Assembly: GCA_002733385.1 (NCBI GenBank)
Contig: NVVO01000008.1
Location: 13,686 to 59,514 of the forward strand
Reading direction: 5' to 3'
DNA: 45,829 nt
Origin: Robiginitomaculum sp.
Lineage (GTDB): Bacteria; Pseudomonadota; Alphaproteobacteria; Caulobacterales; Maricaulaceae
Below the pieces are notes generated by a model. That model searched no databases. It saw only the letters and a program-made list of their open reading frames with translations, and had not been told where the DNA came from. A program made the translations under genes and the position numbers. This document shows, in pieces, positions 9,565 through 18,977 of this stretch (its first letter is position 1; each line of letters starts with the position of its first letter).

Positions 9565-10524
9565 TCAGGCTCGCGGGTGTGCGCTTGCATGCACTCTCAT
9601 CAAACCGCTGATATCTACATCCGTATAAATTTGGGTGGATTTTAAACTGGCATGGCCGAGCAATTCCTGGATCGTGCGTAAATCCCCGCCCCCGGCCAGT
9701 AAATGTGTGGCGAAGGAATGGCGCAGGGCATGGGGCGTTGTGGATTGGGGAAGCCCAAGCGCGGCCCTTAGGTTTTGCATGGTTTTTTGTAAACTGCGCG
9801 GGCCGAGCTTGCCACCGCGCACGCCGCGAAACAGCGGCGCCCCGGCTTGCAATATATGGGGGCATAATTGAACATAAGCGGCTACGGCTTTGCCTATGAC
9901 TGGCAAAATCGGCACCAAGCGAGTTTTTTTGCCCTTACCTGTAATGAAAATACTGTCACCAAGCGGGTGGTCTCCGCCTTGCAGGGACAGGGCTTCAGAA
10001 ATACGCAAGCCGGCTCCGTACATGAGCAATAAAACGGCTCGGTCGCGGGCCGCAATCCAGGGGTGGTTTAGATTTGTGATGGTGTTGATCAGGTTCTGGC
10101 TGGCCTTTGGGCTTATGGGCTTGGGCAGAGATTTTTTCGGCTTCGGCCCCTGAATTAAGGTTATGGCGTCATTTTTGACATCCCAATTACGCTCAATATA
10201 ACGAAAAAAAGTGCGCAAAGCTGACAAATTGCGCGCCAAGGATCTAGAGGAGAGGGAACTGCCTGAAACCGCCTGTTGGCCGCGCCGTCTAAAGGCGAGA
10301 TAACTGCGAAAATTTCGAATGTTCAGGGCCGCTAGTTCCGTCAGTCCGACGGGCTTTCCGAGATGCTCAGAAACAAATTGCAAAAATGTAGAAACATCCC
10401 GCTGATAGGCCTGAAGCGTGTGTTCGGACAATCGGCGTTCTGCCCGCAAATGCTGGATGAATTTGCCAAAGATAGCTTCTGTAGTAATTTGACTTGTATG
10501 TGTACTCGGTTTGCGCATATTCAT
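9565..10524 (-). CDS. xerC: Tyrosine recombinase XerC
   Basis: A 319-residue tyrosine recombinase. The N-terminal SAM-like core-binding domain (SEHTLQAYQRD, RSLARNLSALRTFFRY) has the alphaproteobacterial XerC look. The catalytic domain carries YGAGLRISEAL (Arg I), the Lys-bearing beta-hairpin GKGKKTRLVPIL, HALRHSFATHLL (His-x-x-Arg), LLGHASLKSTQIYTDV (His and nucleophilic Tyr). XerC with XerD resolves chromosome dimers at dif. It has housekeeping length and a housekeeping context and is divergent from cckA, so it is not the integrase of the islands at 22-30 kb. Confidence 0.92.
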   Translation of the reverse strand: MNMRKPSTHTSQITTEAIFGKFIQHLRAERRLSEHTLQAYQRDVSTFLQFVSEHLGKPVGLTELAALNIRNFRSYLAFRRRGQQAVSGSSLSSRSLARNLSALRTFFRYIERNWDVKNDAITLIQGPKPKKSLPKPISPKASQNLINTITNLNHPWIAARDRAVLLLMYGAGLRISEALSLQGGDHPLGDSIFITGKGKKTRLVPILPVIGKAVAAYVQLCPHILQAGAPLFRGVRGGKLGPRSLQKTMQNLRAALGLPQSTTPHALRHSFATHLLAGGGDLRTIQELLGHASLKSTQIYTDVDISGLMRVHASAHPRA

Positions 10525-10541
10525 AGAGTGCTGGTCGAATG

Positions 10542-10556
10542 TTAAGGAAGAATTAG
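10542..10556. promoter_or_regulatory. Near-consensus CtrA-like box (TTAA-N7-TTAG)
   Basis: The intergenic region between divergent xerC and cckA holds TTAA at 10542-10545, seven bases, then TTAG at 10553-10556. The CtrA consensus is TTAA-N7-TTAA, so one base differs. CckA controls CtrA phosphorylation in alphaproteobacteria, so feedback on cckA or xerC is plausible. A single short match can occur by chance. Confidence 0.3.
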
Positions 10557-10625
10557 GGGTTCCAATTTTTGTGAAATCAGATGGGTTGCCCCTACAGGGT
10601 TATATTGTTTAATGGTGTGATTTAT

Positions 10626-13058
10626 ATGGAAAATTGGCAAGACATGGTGGTTGGCGGGGAAATGAACTGGTCCATATGGATTTTGCTGTTTGGCGTGGCC
10701 GTTATAGCTTTGTTGATGGGGCTTTCGGTATTGATCAAACGAATATCCCCTTCCAATGCACCTTTGCCCAAGGAGGGTAGGGCAGAAGATGAAGCCCGTG
10801 ATAATTTATTGTCCGCCTTTAATGCCCAGACAACGCCGAGTTTAATTGTAAAGCAGGGAAAACCGGTGTTTTCCAACCCTGCCTATCAGGCTTTGGCGGC
10901 AGAGCTTGGGGTTGATGTGACCGACAATGTTCCGCCCAGCGTCGAGCGATTATTTGCCAAAAAAGAACGGGCCGCGTCTGCGGCTATTTACCGTTTGCAC
11001 CATACGACATCGAGCAATGATATCGGTAAGGAAACCATCCGTACATTGGACGTTGCTGGCAACTACCGGGCTTTTAACGTGCGGGTTTGTTCAATTGAGA
11101 ATGGCCAGCTCTGGCAAATTGAAGATCAGCCGCAGGGTAAGCTAGCGGACATGGATATGCTTTCAGAAGCGCCAATAGGTCTGTTTTCTGTGACCACAGA
11201 CGGCACCGTCATAAAGACAAATTCAGTTTTGCGCGGTTGGCTAGGCTTTGAAGCGGGGGCAATGCCCAATAATATGAAGGCGTTTATCGAAGCCCCCGCA
11301 GCCTTGCTGGACAGCCCGCAAATTCCGGGTCGCACTGTGCGCAGCGATACCCGGCTTATTACACAAAAAGGCGTCGTGTCTCCGGTTGCCATGATGGGGG
11401 GGTGGCACGAAATGGATTCTGGGGATATCTATGCCAGCGTTGCGGTTTATGGTCATTCAGGACTTGGCACCCGCCCGGCAGAGATCGCTGAAACATCTAC
11501 CCCGCAAGATGAAATAAACAGTCCGGCTCCGGCTAATCCATCTGGGGCCGGCGAAGAAGCGGCAATAGCGGATATACCATTTGGTGTCGTGAAACTTGAC
11601 AGTACAGATTTAGACACGGCAGTTGTTTTGGCCGCCAATAAAGAGATGACGAAAATGCTGGGTCGTGAAGTGGACGGCGGTGTTTTATTTAAGTCTTTTT
11701 TCGTGGACGACCTGACCAGTTCAGCTTTTATCGAAGCCGGTATAAATGTGACAAAAGGCCCGGTTGATGTCTATTTGAACGGTAAGAAAGAATGCCCGGT
11801 TGATGTTTATTTTACCAAGCCGGGAGACCAGTCGGAAGAAAGTGGATGTATTGTCTATATTGTTGATGTGCGTAGCAGAAAGGCACTGGAAGACAAACTT
11901 GGACAGTCGCAAAAAATGCAAACCATAGGGCAGTTAACAGGCGGTATTGCCCATGACTTTAACAATCTTTTGGTCGCCATACGATTGAATACAGACATAT
12001 TATTGGGTCGCCACCCGGTCGGAGACCCGTCCTATCCTGAGTTGCAGAGGATCAACCAGACCGTTTCGCGAGCGACTGGCCTCGTGCGAAAACTATTGGC
12101 ATTTTCACGCCAGCAAACCCTGCGTACCGAAGTTCTTGACGTCAATGATACTTTGTCGGAGCTAACATTTTTATTGCAAGATATATTGGTCGAGCGCGTA
12201 AAGTTGGAAGTTGTTCATGGCCGTGGTTTGTTGCCTATTCAAGCCGATAAGGGGCAATTTGAGGTCGTGTTGATGAACCTTTGTGTCAATGCCCGTGACG
12301 CTATGCTTGAAAAGGGCGGTGGTGTCATAGTCCTTAAATCAGCCAAGGTCAGTGATGATGAACTAAAAGCTCAAGATATAGCGCTGCGCAAAACCGGTGG
12401 ATATGTTCGCTTTGATGTTATTGATACTGGAACCGGCATGGACAAGGCGACATTGACAAAAATATTTGAACCGTTTTTTACCACCAAACCGCAAGGCAAG
12501 GGCACAGGGCTTGGCCTGGCAACGGTTAACGGCATTGTCGAGCAATCTGGCGGACATTTGCGTGTGGACAGCAAAATTGGCTACGGCACGACATTCAGCG
12601 TTTATATGCCAACCTCTACGGGGGATGTTAAAAAAATCATTAAGCCGCAGCCGTCTATTGTTGCCGCACGATACAAGCCGTCCGATTTAGCCGGGCAGGG
12701 CACTATTTTATTTGTTGAAGATGAAGACATCGTTCGCGCGCCCGCGGCCAAAATATTACGCAAACGTGGCTATACTGTCATCGAAGCCGACGGCGGCGAT
12801 GAGGCTTATGAAATATTGGCAGCGGGCGAGTATGATTTTGATTTGATGATTTCTGATGTGGTCATGCCAGATATGGGCGGGCCTGAACTGCTTGAAAAGG
12901 CCCGTGATTTGTTGGAGGGGACGCCTGTTGTATTTATTTCCGGGTTCGCTGAGGAAACTTTTTCGGAGCTTTTGTCCAAAGAACCAAATGTGACTTTCAT
13001 GCCAAAACCCTTTTCACTGACCCAATTGGCCGAGAAAGTAAAATCCGTCTTGAGTTAG
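10626..13058 (+). CDS. cckA: Hybrid sensor histidine kinase CckA
   Basis: An 810-residue hybrid kinase at the top of the CckA-ChpT-CtrA phosphorelay. One membrane helix lies near the N-terminus (WSIWILLFGVAVIALLMG), followed by two or more PAS-like regions. The HisKA motif is GGIAHDFNN, with phospho-His about 443 in this numbering, preceded by the CckA-typical QSQKMQTIGQLTG. The HATPase domain shows NLCVNARDAM (N box), DTGTGMD, and GTGLGLATV. The receiver domain has VEDED, phospho-Asp about 744 (ISDVVMPD) and MPKPF. The start is uncertain: 10626 is chosen, 10662 is an alternative, and 10581 would add an unlikely leader. Many CckA proteins have two membrane helices; only one is evident here. 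Confidence 0.92.
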   Translation: MENWQDMVVGGEMNWSIWILLFGVAVIALLMGLSVLIKRISPSNAPLPKEGRAEDEARDNLLSAFNAQTTPSLIVKQGKPVFSNPAYQALAAELGVDVTDNVPPSVERLFAKKERAASAAIYRLHHTTSSNDIGKETIRTLDVAGNYRAFNVRVCSIENGQLWQIEDQPQGKLADMDMLSEAPIGLFSVTTDGTVIKTNSVLRGWLGFEAGAMPNNMKAFIEAPAALLDSPQIPGRTVRSDTRLITQKGVVSPVAMMGGWHEMDSGDIYASVAVYGHSGLGTRPAEIAETSTPQDEINSPAPANPSGAGEEAAIADIPFGVVKLDSTDLDTAVVLAANKEMTKMLGREVDGGVLFKSFFVDDLTSSAFIEAGINVTKGPVDVYLNGKKECPVDVYFTKPGDQSEESGCIVYIVDVRSRKALEDKLGQSQKMQTIGQLTGGIAHDFNNLLVAIRLNTDILLGRHPVGDPSYPELQRINQTVSRATGLVRKLLAFSRQQTLRTEVLDVNDTLSELTFLLQDILVERVKLEVVHGRGLLPIQADKGQFEVVLMNLCVNARDAMLEKGGGVIVLKSAKVSDDELKAQDIALRKTGGYVRFDVIDTGTGMDKATLTKIFEPFFTTKPQGKGTGLGLATVNGIVEQSGGHLRVDSKIGYGTTFSVYMPTSTGDVKKIIKPQPSIVAARYKPSDLAGQGTILFVEDEDIVRAPAAKILRKRGYTVIEADGGDEAYEILAAGEYDFDLMISDVVMPDMGGPELLEKARDLLEGTPVVFISGFAEETFSELLSKEPNVTFMPKPFSLTQLAEKVKSVLS

Positions 13059-13092
13059 GCTGTGGTGGACAGTTATTGGGCATAATTCACTC

Positions 13093-13121
13093 TTGACAAC
13101 GGGCGCGTCATTGCAGATTTA
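13093..13121 (+). promoter_or_regulatory. Possible sigma70-type promoter for xthA
   Basis: TTGACA at 13093-13098 is followed after 17 bases by GATTTA at 13116-13121, a weak -10. The downstream ATG at 13128 would give a nearly leaderless transcript. The -35 matches consensus exactly; the -10 does not, so the call is tentative. Confidence 0.3.
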
Positions 13122-13127
13122 CGTCCT

Positions 13128-13937
13128 ATGGAAATTGCCAGTTTTAATGTGAATTCGGTGCGGGTACGTATGCACGGCCTGCCTGTGTGGCTGAAAGAAG
13201 CCAAGCCGGATATTGTTTGTTTGCAAGAAATAAAAACCGTAGACGAAAATTTCCCGACGCAAGCTTTCGAAGACCTTGGCTATAATGTCGCCGTCCACGG
13301 CCAGAAAAGCTATAATGGTGTGGCGGTGCTTTCCAAATTACCATTTGAGGAAGTGAACCCTCGTCTACCTCTTCTGAAATCTAGTGATGACGCAGATGAA
13401 CAGGCGCGTTATCTGGAAGTTGTGGTTTCGGGTAAAACCGGGCCGGTACGCATTGCCAGTATTTATTTACCCAACGGCAATCCGGCCATGGAAGACGGCG
13501 TGCCAAGCGCAAAATATCAATATAAGCTGGACTGGATGGCGCGGCTCAAATCCCATGCACAAAAGCTACTCACCTATGAAGAACCTTTAATTCTAGCCGG
13601 GGATTATAATGTTATCCCGAGCGCTGATGATGTTTATGATGCGTCCCTTTGGGCGGGTGATGCTTTGTTTTTACCCGCGACCCACGCCGCCTATAACGCC
13701 ATTAAATGGCTGGGGCTGACCAGTGCCTATGAGCAGGTTGATGGCCGGGCCCACCAATATACCTATTGGGATTATCAAAGAGGAGCGCGTCCCAAAAATC
13801 ACGGTATCCGTATTGATCATTTGCTGTGTTCCGCTCAAGCCATAGACCATTTGAAATCAGTGCGTATAGATGATTATGTGCGCGACCGCGAAAAGCCGTC
13901 CGACCATGTGCCGATTATTGGCGTGTTTGATTTATAA
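13128..13937 (+). CDS. xthA: Exodeoxyribonuclease III
   Basis: A 269-residue AP endonuclease/3'-5' exonuclease of the base-excision repair pathway. The N-terminal catalytic Asn motif ASFNVNSVR, the metal-binding Glu in CLQEIKT, the central LAGDYNV with the catalytic Asp/Asn pair, and the C-terminal RIDHLL and DHVPI (catalytic His) are all present in the expected order. Length is normal for the XthA subfamily. It ends two bases before the convergent DUF3137-like gene. Confidence 0.95.
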   Translation: MEIASFNVNSVRVRMHGLPVWLKEAKPDIVCLQEIKTVDENFPTQAFEDLGYNVAVHGQKSYNGVAVLSKLPFEEVNPRLPLLKSSDDADEQARYLEVVVSGKTGPVRIASIYLPNGNPAMEDGVPSAKYQYKLDWMARLKSHAQKLLTYEEPLILAGDYNVIPSADDVYDASLWAGDALFLPATHAAYNAIKWLGLTSAYEQVDGRAHQYTYWDYQRGARPKNHGIRIDHLLCSAQAIDHLKSVRIDDYVRDREKPSDHVPIIGVFDL

Positions 13938-13938
13938 A

Positions 13939-14883
13939 TTATCTTTGGCGTTTTGCGTCTCTTACCCCGTTGATAACATCAAGGACAGCGCCAATTTCCG
14001 TCAGAATTTTTTCGGTGCGTTCGCTTCCGGTTAAGGGTTTGAACATGGAGCCGGCTTCAAATTGGTTGGGAGCTTCGACCGCGATATGAAGCTTGTCTTT
14101 TAAAAACCCGAAGCGAATTTTCTTGCCAGAGACACTGGTTTCCAAATCAACTAATTTTTGCATGAATGTCGGGGTTAGCAAATACCGGGCTTCGACCTGA
14201 TCCGTACCGTAAGCTTCAAAGATTTTTTCAAATTTAGGATCTACCAAGCCGACTCGTTTCATGCCGGCTTTTTTCTTGAAATTAAAAAACCCCGCATCGC
14301 GCAAGACAACGGTTCGGCCTAGAAATTCTCTTTGAAAACCAACTTCAAACAAAATACCGCGAAACGCTGTCCTCCATGTGGTGTTGCCTTTGTTGTCTTT
14401 GTGTCTCGTCTCTAAATGGGCCTCACAAAATGTGAACTCGGTTCCATTAACCGTGCCGCTCATCTGGTCTTCAAAATTTACCCGGTCCCAGCCAGGCAGT
14501 AATTTATTGGTTTTCCATAAACTCAAATCTGGTTCGACGAAATCTTTGGCCTGAAATGACCAGCCTAAAAACGTACAAATATTGCTCATTAATATCTGCT
14601 TGGTTTGGCCACGTAATTTGGACACCATACCATAGAGCACACCAAAACCGCAAAGAATGCCAACGGCACCAACAAAAGCTGCAACCAAAAATATTCCAAA
14701 TTTTAGTGCTATAAAGACGCCAATCAGGACAATGACACCCGCGGTTATAGTGCCGTATTGCTTGCCTTTTGCCAGCTTTTCTTGGCGCTGCAGTTCTTTT
14801 TTTTGCAAGAACGGGTGAATGTTTTGCTCGTAGAATTTGCTAAAGCCTTTGAACTCTGGCCGGGTTTCGTTGAAATTATGCAT
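13939..14883 (-). CDS. DUF3137-like membrane protein
   Basis: A 314-residue protein with an N-terminal cytosolic helix rich in K, E and Q, two adjacent membrane helices at about 45-85 (YGTITAGVIVLIGVFIAL and GAVGILCGFGVLYG), and a soluble C-terminal domain of about 220 residues. The layout and phrases such as FCEAHLETR and FRGILFEV fit the DUF3137 (galanin-like) family found in many Gram-negatives. Function is unknown. It is divergent from the PAP2-like gene and convergent with xthA. Confidence 0.7.
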   Translation of the reverse strand: MHNFNETRPEFKGFSKFYEQNIHPFLQKKELQRQEKLAKGKQYGTITAGVIVLIGVFIALKFGIFLVAAFVGAVGILCGFGVLYGMVSKLRGQTKQILMSNICTFLGWSFQAKDFVEPDLSLWKTNKLLPGWDRVNFEDQMSGTVNGTEFTFCEAHLETRHKDNKGNTTWRTAFRGILFEVGFQREFLGRTVVLRDAGFFNFKKKAGMKRVGLVDPKFEKIFEAYGTDQVEARYLLTPTFMQKLVDLETSVSGKKIRFGFLKDKLHIAVEAPNQFEAGSMFKPLTGSERTEKILTEIGAVLDVINGVRDAKRQR

Positions 14884-14979
14884 AATAATCTTTTGTGAAT
14901 GGAGGTTTGTATATCCGTTACTCTGTTACCCGTAAACCTGAAATTAAGACTAATACTGTACCCATGTGAGAATGTAACT

Positions 14980-16137
14980 ATGGCGAAATGGGGTCTTATG
15001 TCAAATACACAGCTTGGCAGCTTGTCCGAAAATATAGGCGGCGGTGTGCGCAAATATATTTCCAGTGTATTTGGCCCTGATTGGCCCTATTTGAAACTGT
15101 TGTTTTTAGGTGTTCTCGTGTGGTTTTTACTGGCCCAATTTAGCATGTATCTTGTACCGGACACTTCGAGTACTGGCGGGCAAAATTCCAAACAATATCT
15201 AGAATATGTGGTGCGCAACGGCAAAATTTATTTGGTTTTTGTCATGGCTATCCTGTCGTTCAGGGTCATGGTTGAGGCGAAGAAAACCGATACGGGTCAA
15301 TCCGTACTGGTCTTGATCTTTGGATATTTACGCAGTGTTTGGCAAAAATGGTGGGCTGGGCCAAAAAAAGAGGCCTTGGGCATTCCGGCGTTTCTGTTAC
15401 TGGCTATCATCACATTCGCCCTGTTTTTGTTGTCCTATTCAACCATAAAAACCCGGGTGCCGGATTTTATGCCGTTTAGCTGGGACGTTACATTCATGAA
15501 AATGGACCAAGCCTTGTTTTTTGGTAAAGACGCCTGGCAGCATTTTGCGTTTCTTTATGATTATCCCAAAATTATCCTGTTTATGGATTTTGTCTATGAT
15601 TTATGGGCTGGCATTCTGGTCACGGCCTGGTTTTTCACCTTACGTTACGGCGGCAAGGACAAGCTACGGCGGTATCAATTTATTTTGGCGCTTATGTTGA
15701 TTTGGTTTATCGGCGGCAATATTCTGGCTATCTTATTCTCCACGGCTGGCCCGGTGTATTTTGAAGCTGTAACCGGACTCCCGAGCAGTTTTGATGAACA
15801 AATGGCGGCCCTGTCGGTTATCAATGCCCAAACCCCACTACGGGCATTGGAATATCAGGCATTTTTATGGGATGTGTATGAAAGTCCCGGTGTCGGGCTA
15901 GGCGGCATTGCCGCAATGCCGAGCATGCACAACGCCTCGGCCTTGTTGCTCTATATGATGTTTGCGCGCGGCGTGGTCACACGGATATTGTTTGGCGGGT
16001 TTGTTTTGATCATATTTATCGGTTCATTCATGCTGGCCTGGCATTATGTGGTCGATGCTCTGCTGGTCGTGCCCGTGGTGATTGTCTGCTGGAAACTTGC
16101 GGGTTGGATTGTAAATAAAGTTGCTGTTACGGATTAA
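14980..16137 (+). CDS. PAP2-superfamily membrane protein (phosphatase or inositolphosphotransferase-like)
   Basis: About 385 residues with at least six membrane helices. The PAP2 active-site motifs are split as in the Aur1/inositolphosphotransferase-like branch: a long hydrophobic core, then AAMPSMHNASALL (PSMH, with His) and later SFMLAWHYVVDALL (catalytic His and Asp). The first PAP2 motif (KxxxxxxRP) is not obvious. Substrates are probably lipid phosphates or phospholipid head groups. The reading frame opens at 14899; I prefer the ATG at 14980, with 14998 as an alternative, because the upstream segment does not look coding. Its last 11 bases overlap the convergent dehydratase gene. Confidence 0.75.
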   Translation: MAKWGLMSNTQLGSLSENIGGGVRKYISSVFGPDWPYLKLLFLGVLVWFLLAQFSMYLVPDTSSTGGQNSKQYLEYVVRNGKIYLVFVMAILSFRVMVEAKKTDTGQSVLVLIFGYLRSVWQKWWAGPKKEALGIPAFLLLAIITFALFLLSYSTIKTRVPDFMPFSWDVTFMKMDQALFFGKDAWQHFAFLYDYPKIILFMDFVYDLWAGILVTAWFFTLRYGGKDKLRRYQFILALMLIWFIGGNILAILFSTAGPVYFEAVTGLPSSFDEQMAALSVINAQTPLRALEYQAFLWDVYESPGVGLGGIAAMPSMHNASALLLYMMFARGVVTRILFGGFVLIIFIGSFMLAWHYVVDALLVVPVVIVCWKLAGWIVNKVAVTD

Positions 16138-17116
16138 AATTTTTCGCCAAGGCAAATACATCCGCATCCACATTGCCACCTGATAAAATAACCGCGACAT
16201 TTGCGCCGGGTTTTATGTTTTTTGGGCGTGATAAAGCCGCTGCCAATGCTATGGCCCCGCCGGGTTCCAGGGTAATGTCCAGGGTTTGTTTTGCCAGTGC
16301 CATGGCCAGTAAGCATTCTTTATCGGCCAAGGTGAACACCCCGCTCAAATATTTTTTGTTAATGGCAAATGTAATTTCGCCGGGGCTAGGGGCCATCAGG
16401 GCATCACAGAGGGACAGGGGTGCAGGTGTATTGGTTTCGTGCTGGCCTGAGCGCAGTGAGCGGGCATGATCGTCGTAATTTACAGGTTCGCTGCCGTAAA
16501 CTTTGGTGTGAGGGCTATGGGCGCACACGGCAAGATTAGTGCCTGCACACAGCCCACCGCCGCCTATGGGGGTGATGATGGCGTCTAGCCTAACGCCGCG
16601 GGTCTTGTACACGTCTATGATTTCTAGTGCGCATGTGCCTTGCCCGGCGATGACATATTTATCGTCATATGGCGGCACCAATATCCGGTTTTCGGCCTGG
16701 GCAATTCGCGCCGCCAATTTGGCGCGGTCCGTGGTTCTCGGGTCATATTCAATAATTTTTGCACCGTGAGAAAGCGTGCCTTGTTTCTTTTTGCGAGGTG
16801 CATTATCAGGCATGACGATAGTGGCCGAAATGCCCAATTCTTTTGCTGCCAATGCAACACCCTGGGCATGATTACCGGATGAATAGGCGATGACGCCGGC
16901 TTTGCGTTCTTGCTTGGTGAGCAAGGACAGGCGGGAAAAAGCACCCCGATATTTAAACGCCCCGCTTTTTTGCGCGGTTTCGTCTTTCAAATATAAGTTC
17001 AGCCCGCTTATTTTATCAAGCAAATCGTGGCGGACAAGCGGTGTGATGCGGGCATGGCCTTTAAGCCGCCGCGCCGCTGCGACCACATCTTCATAGGTTG
17101 GGATTTCTAAAACCAT
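16127..17116 (-). CDS. Threonine dehydratase/serine racemase-like PLP enzyme
   Basis: A 329-residue fold-type II PLP enzyme. The Schiff-base Lys is in SGAFKYRGA, the substrate loop is SSGNHAQGVA, and the phosphate-binding glycine loop is GGGGLCAG. There is no C-terminal ACT-like regulatory domain, which fits catabolic threonine ammonia-lyase or serine racemase rather than biosynthetic IlvA. The start at 17116 (MVLEIPTYEDV) matches the family N-terminus; a longer frame to 17218 adds a non-homologous leader overlapping the next gene. It is divergent from the acyl-CoA ligase gene. Confidence 0.85.
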   Translation of the reverse strand: MVLEIPTYEDVVAAARRLKGHARITPLVRHDLLDKISGLNLYLKDETAQKSGAFKYRGAFSRLSLLTKQERKAGVIAYSSGNHAQGVALAAKELGISATIVMPDNAPRKKKQGTLSHGAKIIEYDPRTTDRAKLAARIAQAENRILVPPYDDKYVIAGQGTCALEIIDVYKTRGVRLDAIITPIGGGGLCAGTNLAVCAHSPHTKVYGSEPVNYDDHARSLRSGQHETNTPAPLSLCDALMAPSPGEITFAINKKYLSGVFTLADKECLLAMALAKQTLDITLEPGGAIALAAALSRPKNIKPGANVAVILSGGNVDADVFALAKNFNP

Positions 17117-17212
17117 AATATAAACCCTATAATAATCGCCAAACCGGATTGACCTAATAGGCCAGAACGTTAAAACTATATGCAACAAAGAGCATAAAAA
17201 CGGGAGAAATAT

Positions 17213-18847
17213 ATGCAAGGCCTAATGATGCAACAACAGTTGATGATCAGTGATTTAATCGAACATGCTTCGCTTAATCACGCGACCCAGGAAATTGTTT
17301 CTCGTGAAAGCGATGGCAGTGATCACCGCTATACTTGGGCAGAGTGTGCAAGGCGCTCCAAAAAACTGGCCAATGCGCTTTTGGCGGCGGGCGTCAAACC
17401 GGGCGACCGGGTGGCGACAATTGCCTGGAATAATTACCGCCATATTGAAATTTATTACGCCGTTGCCGGCATTGGCGCCATTGTCCATACCATCAATCCG
17501 CGTCTTGACCCCAAGCAGATTGCCTGGATGATTGGTCATGCCGAAGACAGCTATATGTTTTTCGACACCACTTTCGCACCAATCGTACACGGCATTGGCG
17601 GATTTTGTCCAAGCGTTAAAGGCTGGATTGCTATGTGCGACGGCGATAATGTCCCAACCGGTGCGACGGATGTTATTTGTTATGAAGACTTTATCAAAGA
17701 TGCGGACGATACCATTGAGTGGCCGCGTTTTGACGAGAACACCGCATGTTCGCTTTGTTATACATCGGGAACAACGGGCGATCCCAAAGGTGTCTTGTAC
17801 TCCCACCGCTCAACTATTCTCCATGCTTGGGCATCTTGTGCCAAAGATGTGGTCGGTGTTTCGGCCACAGATAGCGTGCTGGCAGTTGTGCCCATGTTCC
17901 ATATTAGCGCTTGGGGGCTTGTCTATTCCTGCGCCATGATGGGCAGTAAGATGGTGATGCCGGGGCCGGGGTTGGACGGTGCTAGCCTGGTTGACATGAT
18001 CCGCAAGGAAGAAGTGACCTATATGCTAGGCGTGCCGACCATATGGATGGGTATTTTGGGACAGTTACGTTCCGAAGGCGGCGAGATGATGGGCAAATTG
18101 CCTTCTGTCAAAGCTGCATTGGTCGGCGGCTCTGCCTTGCCCGAAGTATTGCTGCGGGCCTATGAGGAAGAGCTCGGCATCCCTATGCAACAGGGCTGGG
18201 GCATGACAGAAACCTCGCCTCTGGGTGTGACCAATTCACCCTTGCCGGGTCATGATAAATTGTCACGGGACGAAGAAGTTGCGGTCAAGCTTTTGGCGGG
18301 GCGGGCAATTTTCGGCATTGAAATGCGTATCGTTGACGACGAAGGCGAACTCTTGCCCCGCGATGGTAAAGCCACTGGCCATTTGCATGTGCGCGGGCCG
18401 TGGGTTGCCAATCAATATTTCAAAAAAGAAGACCGTAGCGACTTCACGGATGATGGCTGGTTTGAAACCGGAGATGTTGCAGCTTTGCATCCTAGTGGAC
18501 ATTTGGAAATTACCGACCGCTCCAAAGACGTGATAAAATCCGGCGGCGAATGGATCTCCTCCATTGAGGTTGAAAACGCCGCTATGGACCATCCCCGCGT
18601 TGCTATGGCCGCCTGTATCGGTGCCCACCACGAGAAATGGCAAGAACGGCCCATTCTGATCGTGCAGCCCGTGCCCGGCGCAACACCGGATAAGGACGAA
18701 ATCAAAGCGGCTATTGTGGCTAAATGCGCCAAATGGTGGCTCCCTGACGAAATTTTCTTCAAGGACGAACTACCAATCGGCGCAACAGGCAAGGTGTTGA
18801 AAAAAGATCTAAAAGAAGAGTACAAGGATTTTTCTTTGACCGGGTAG
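17213..18847 (+). CDS. Fatty acyl-CoA ligase (AMP-forming, medium/long-chain type)
   Basis: A 544-residue ANL-superfamily enzyme that activates a carboxylic acid through an acyl-adenylate to an acyl-CoA. Motifs: P-loop YTSGTTGDPKGV, QGWGMTETSP (A5), the hinge region WFETGDVAAL, DRSKDVIKSGGEWIS, and the C-terminal catalytic Lys in GATGKVLKKDL. The N-terminus (ISDLIEHA) and NPRLDPKQIAWMI resemble the AlkK-like medium-chain group. The ATG at 17213 has a GGGAGA ribosome-binding site. A strong hairpin lies just downstream. Confidence 0.9.
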   Translation: MQGLMMQQQLMISDLIEHASLNHATQEIVSRESDGSDHRYTWAECARRSKKLANALLAAGVKPGDRVATIAWNNYRHIEIYYAVAGIGAIVHTINPRLDPKQIAWMIGHAEDSYMFFDTTFAPIVHGIGGFCPSVKGWIAMCDGDNVPTGATDVICYEDFIKDADDTIEWPRFDENTACSLCYTSGTTGDPKGVLYSHRSTILHAWASCAKDVVGVSATDSVLAVVPMFHISAWGLVYSCAMMGSKMVMPGPGLDGASLVDMIRKEEVTYMLGVPTIWMGILGQLRSEGGEMMGKLPSVKAALVGGSALPEVLLRAYEEELGIPMQQGWGMTETSPLGVTNSPLPGHDKLSRDEEVAVKLLAGRAIFGIEMRIVDDEGELLPRDGKATGHLHVRGPWVANQYFKKEDRSDFTDDGWFETGDVAALHPSGHLEITDRSKDVIKSGGEWISSIEVENAAMDHPRVAMAACIGAHHEKWQERPILIVQPVPGATPDKDEIKAAIVAKCAKWWLPDEIFFKDELPIGATGKVLKKDLKEEYKDFSLTG

Positions 18848-18879
18848 GGGGTGTTTTGAACGGTCATTCGCAAAAATTA

Positions 18880-18920
18880 CACAGGCGACCAGCTAGGGGG
18901 AGGGAGGCTGGTCGCCTGTG
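18880..18920 (-). terminator. Perfect 14-bp stem hairpin, likely terminator
   Basis: Bases 18880-18893 and 18907-18920 are exact reverse complements around a 13-base purine-rich loop. On the minus strand the stem is followed by TAATTTTT, so it fits a Rho-independent terminator for the gene at 18978-19649. On the plus strand only ATTT follows, but it may also slow transcripts from the acyl-CoA ligase gene. Confidence 0.75.
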
Positions 18921-18977
18921 ATTTGCCCGCCAGACATTCTTTTTCCTCCTGACATTCTTTTTGTGGGGGGGGTGTCG

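Noticed and set aside
9565..10524. XerC as integrase of the tRNA-Arg elements
   Set aside because: It is 12 kb away, has housekeeping XerC features and lies in a core-gene context.
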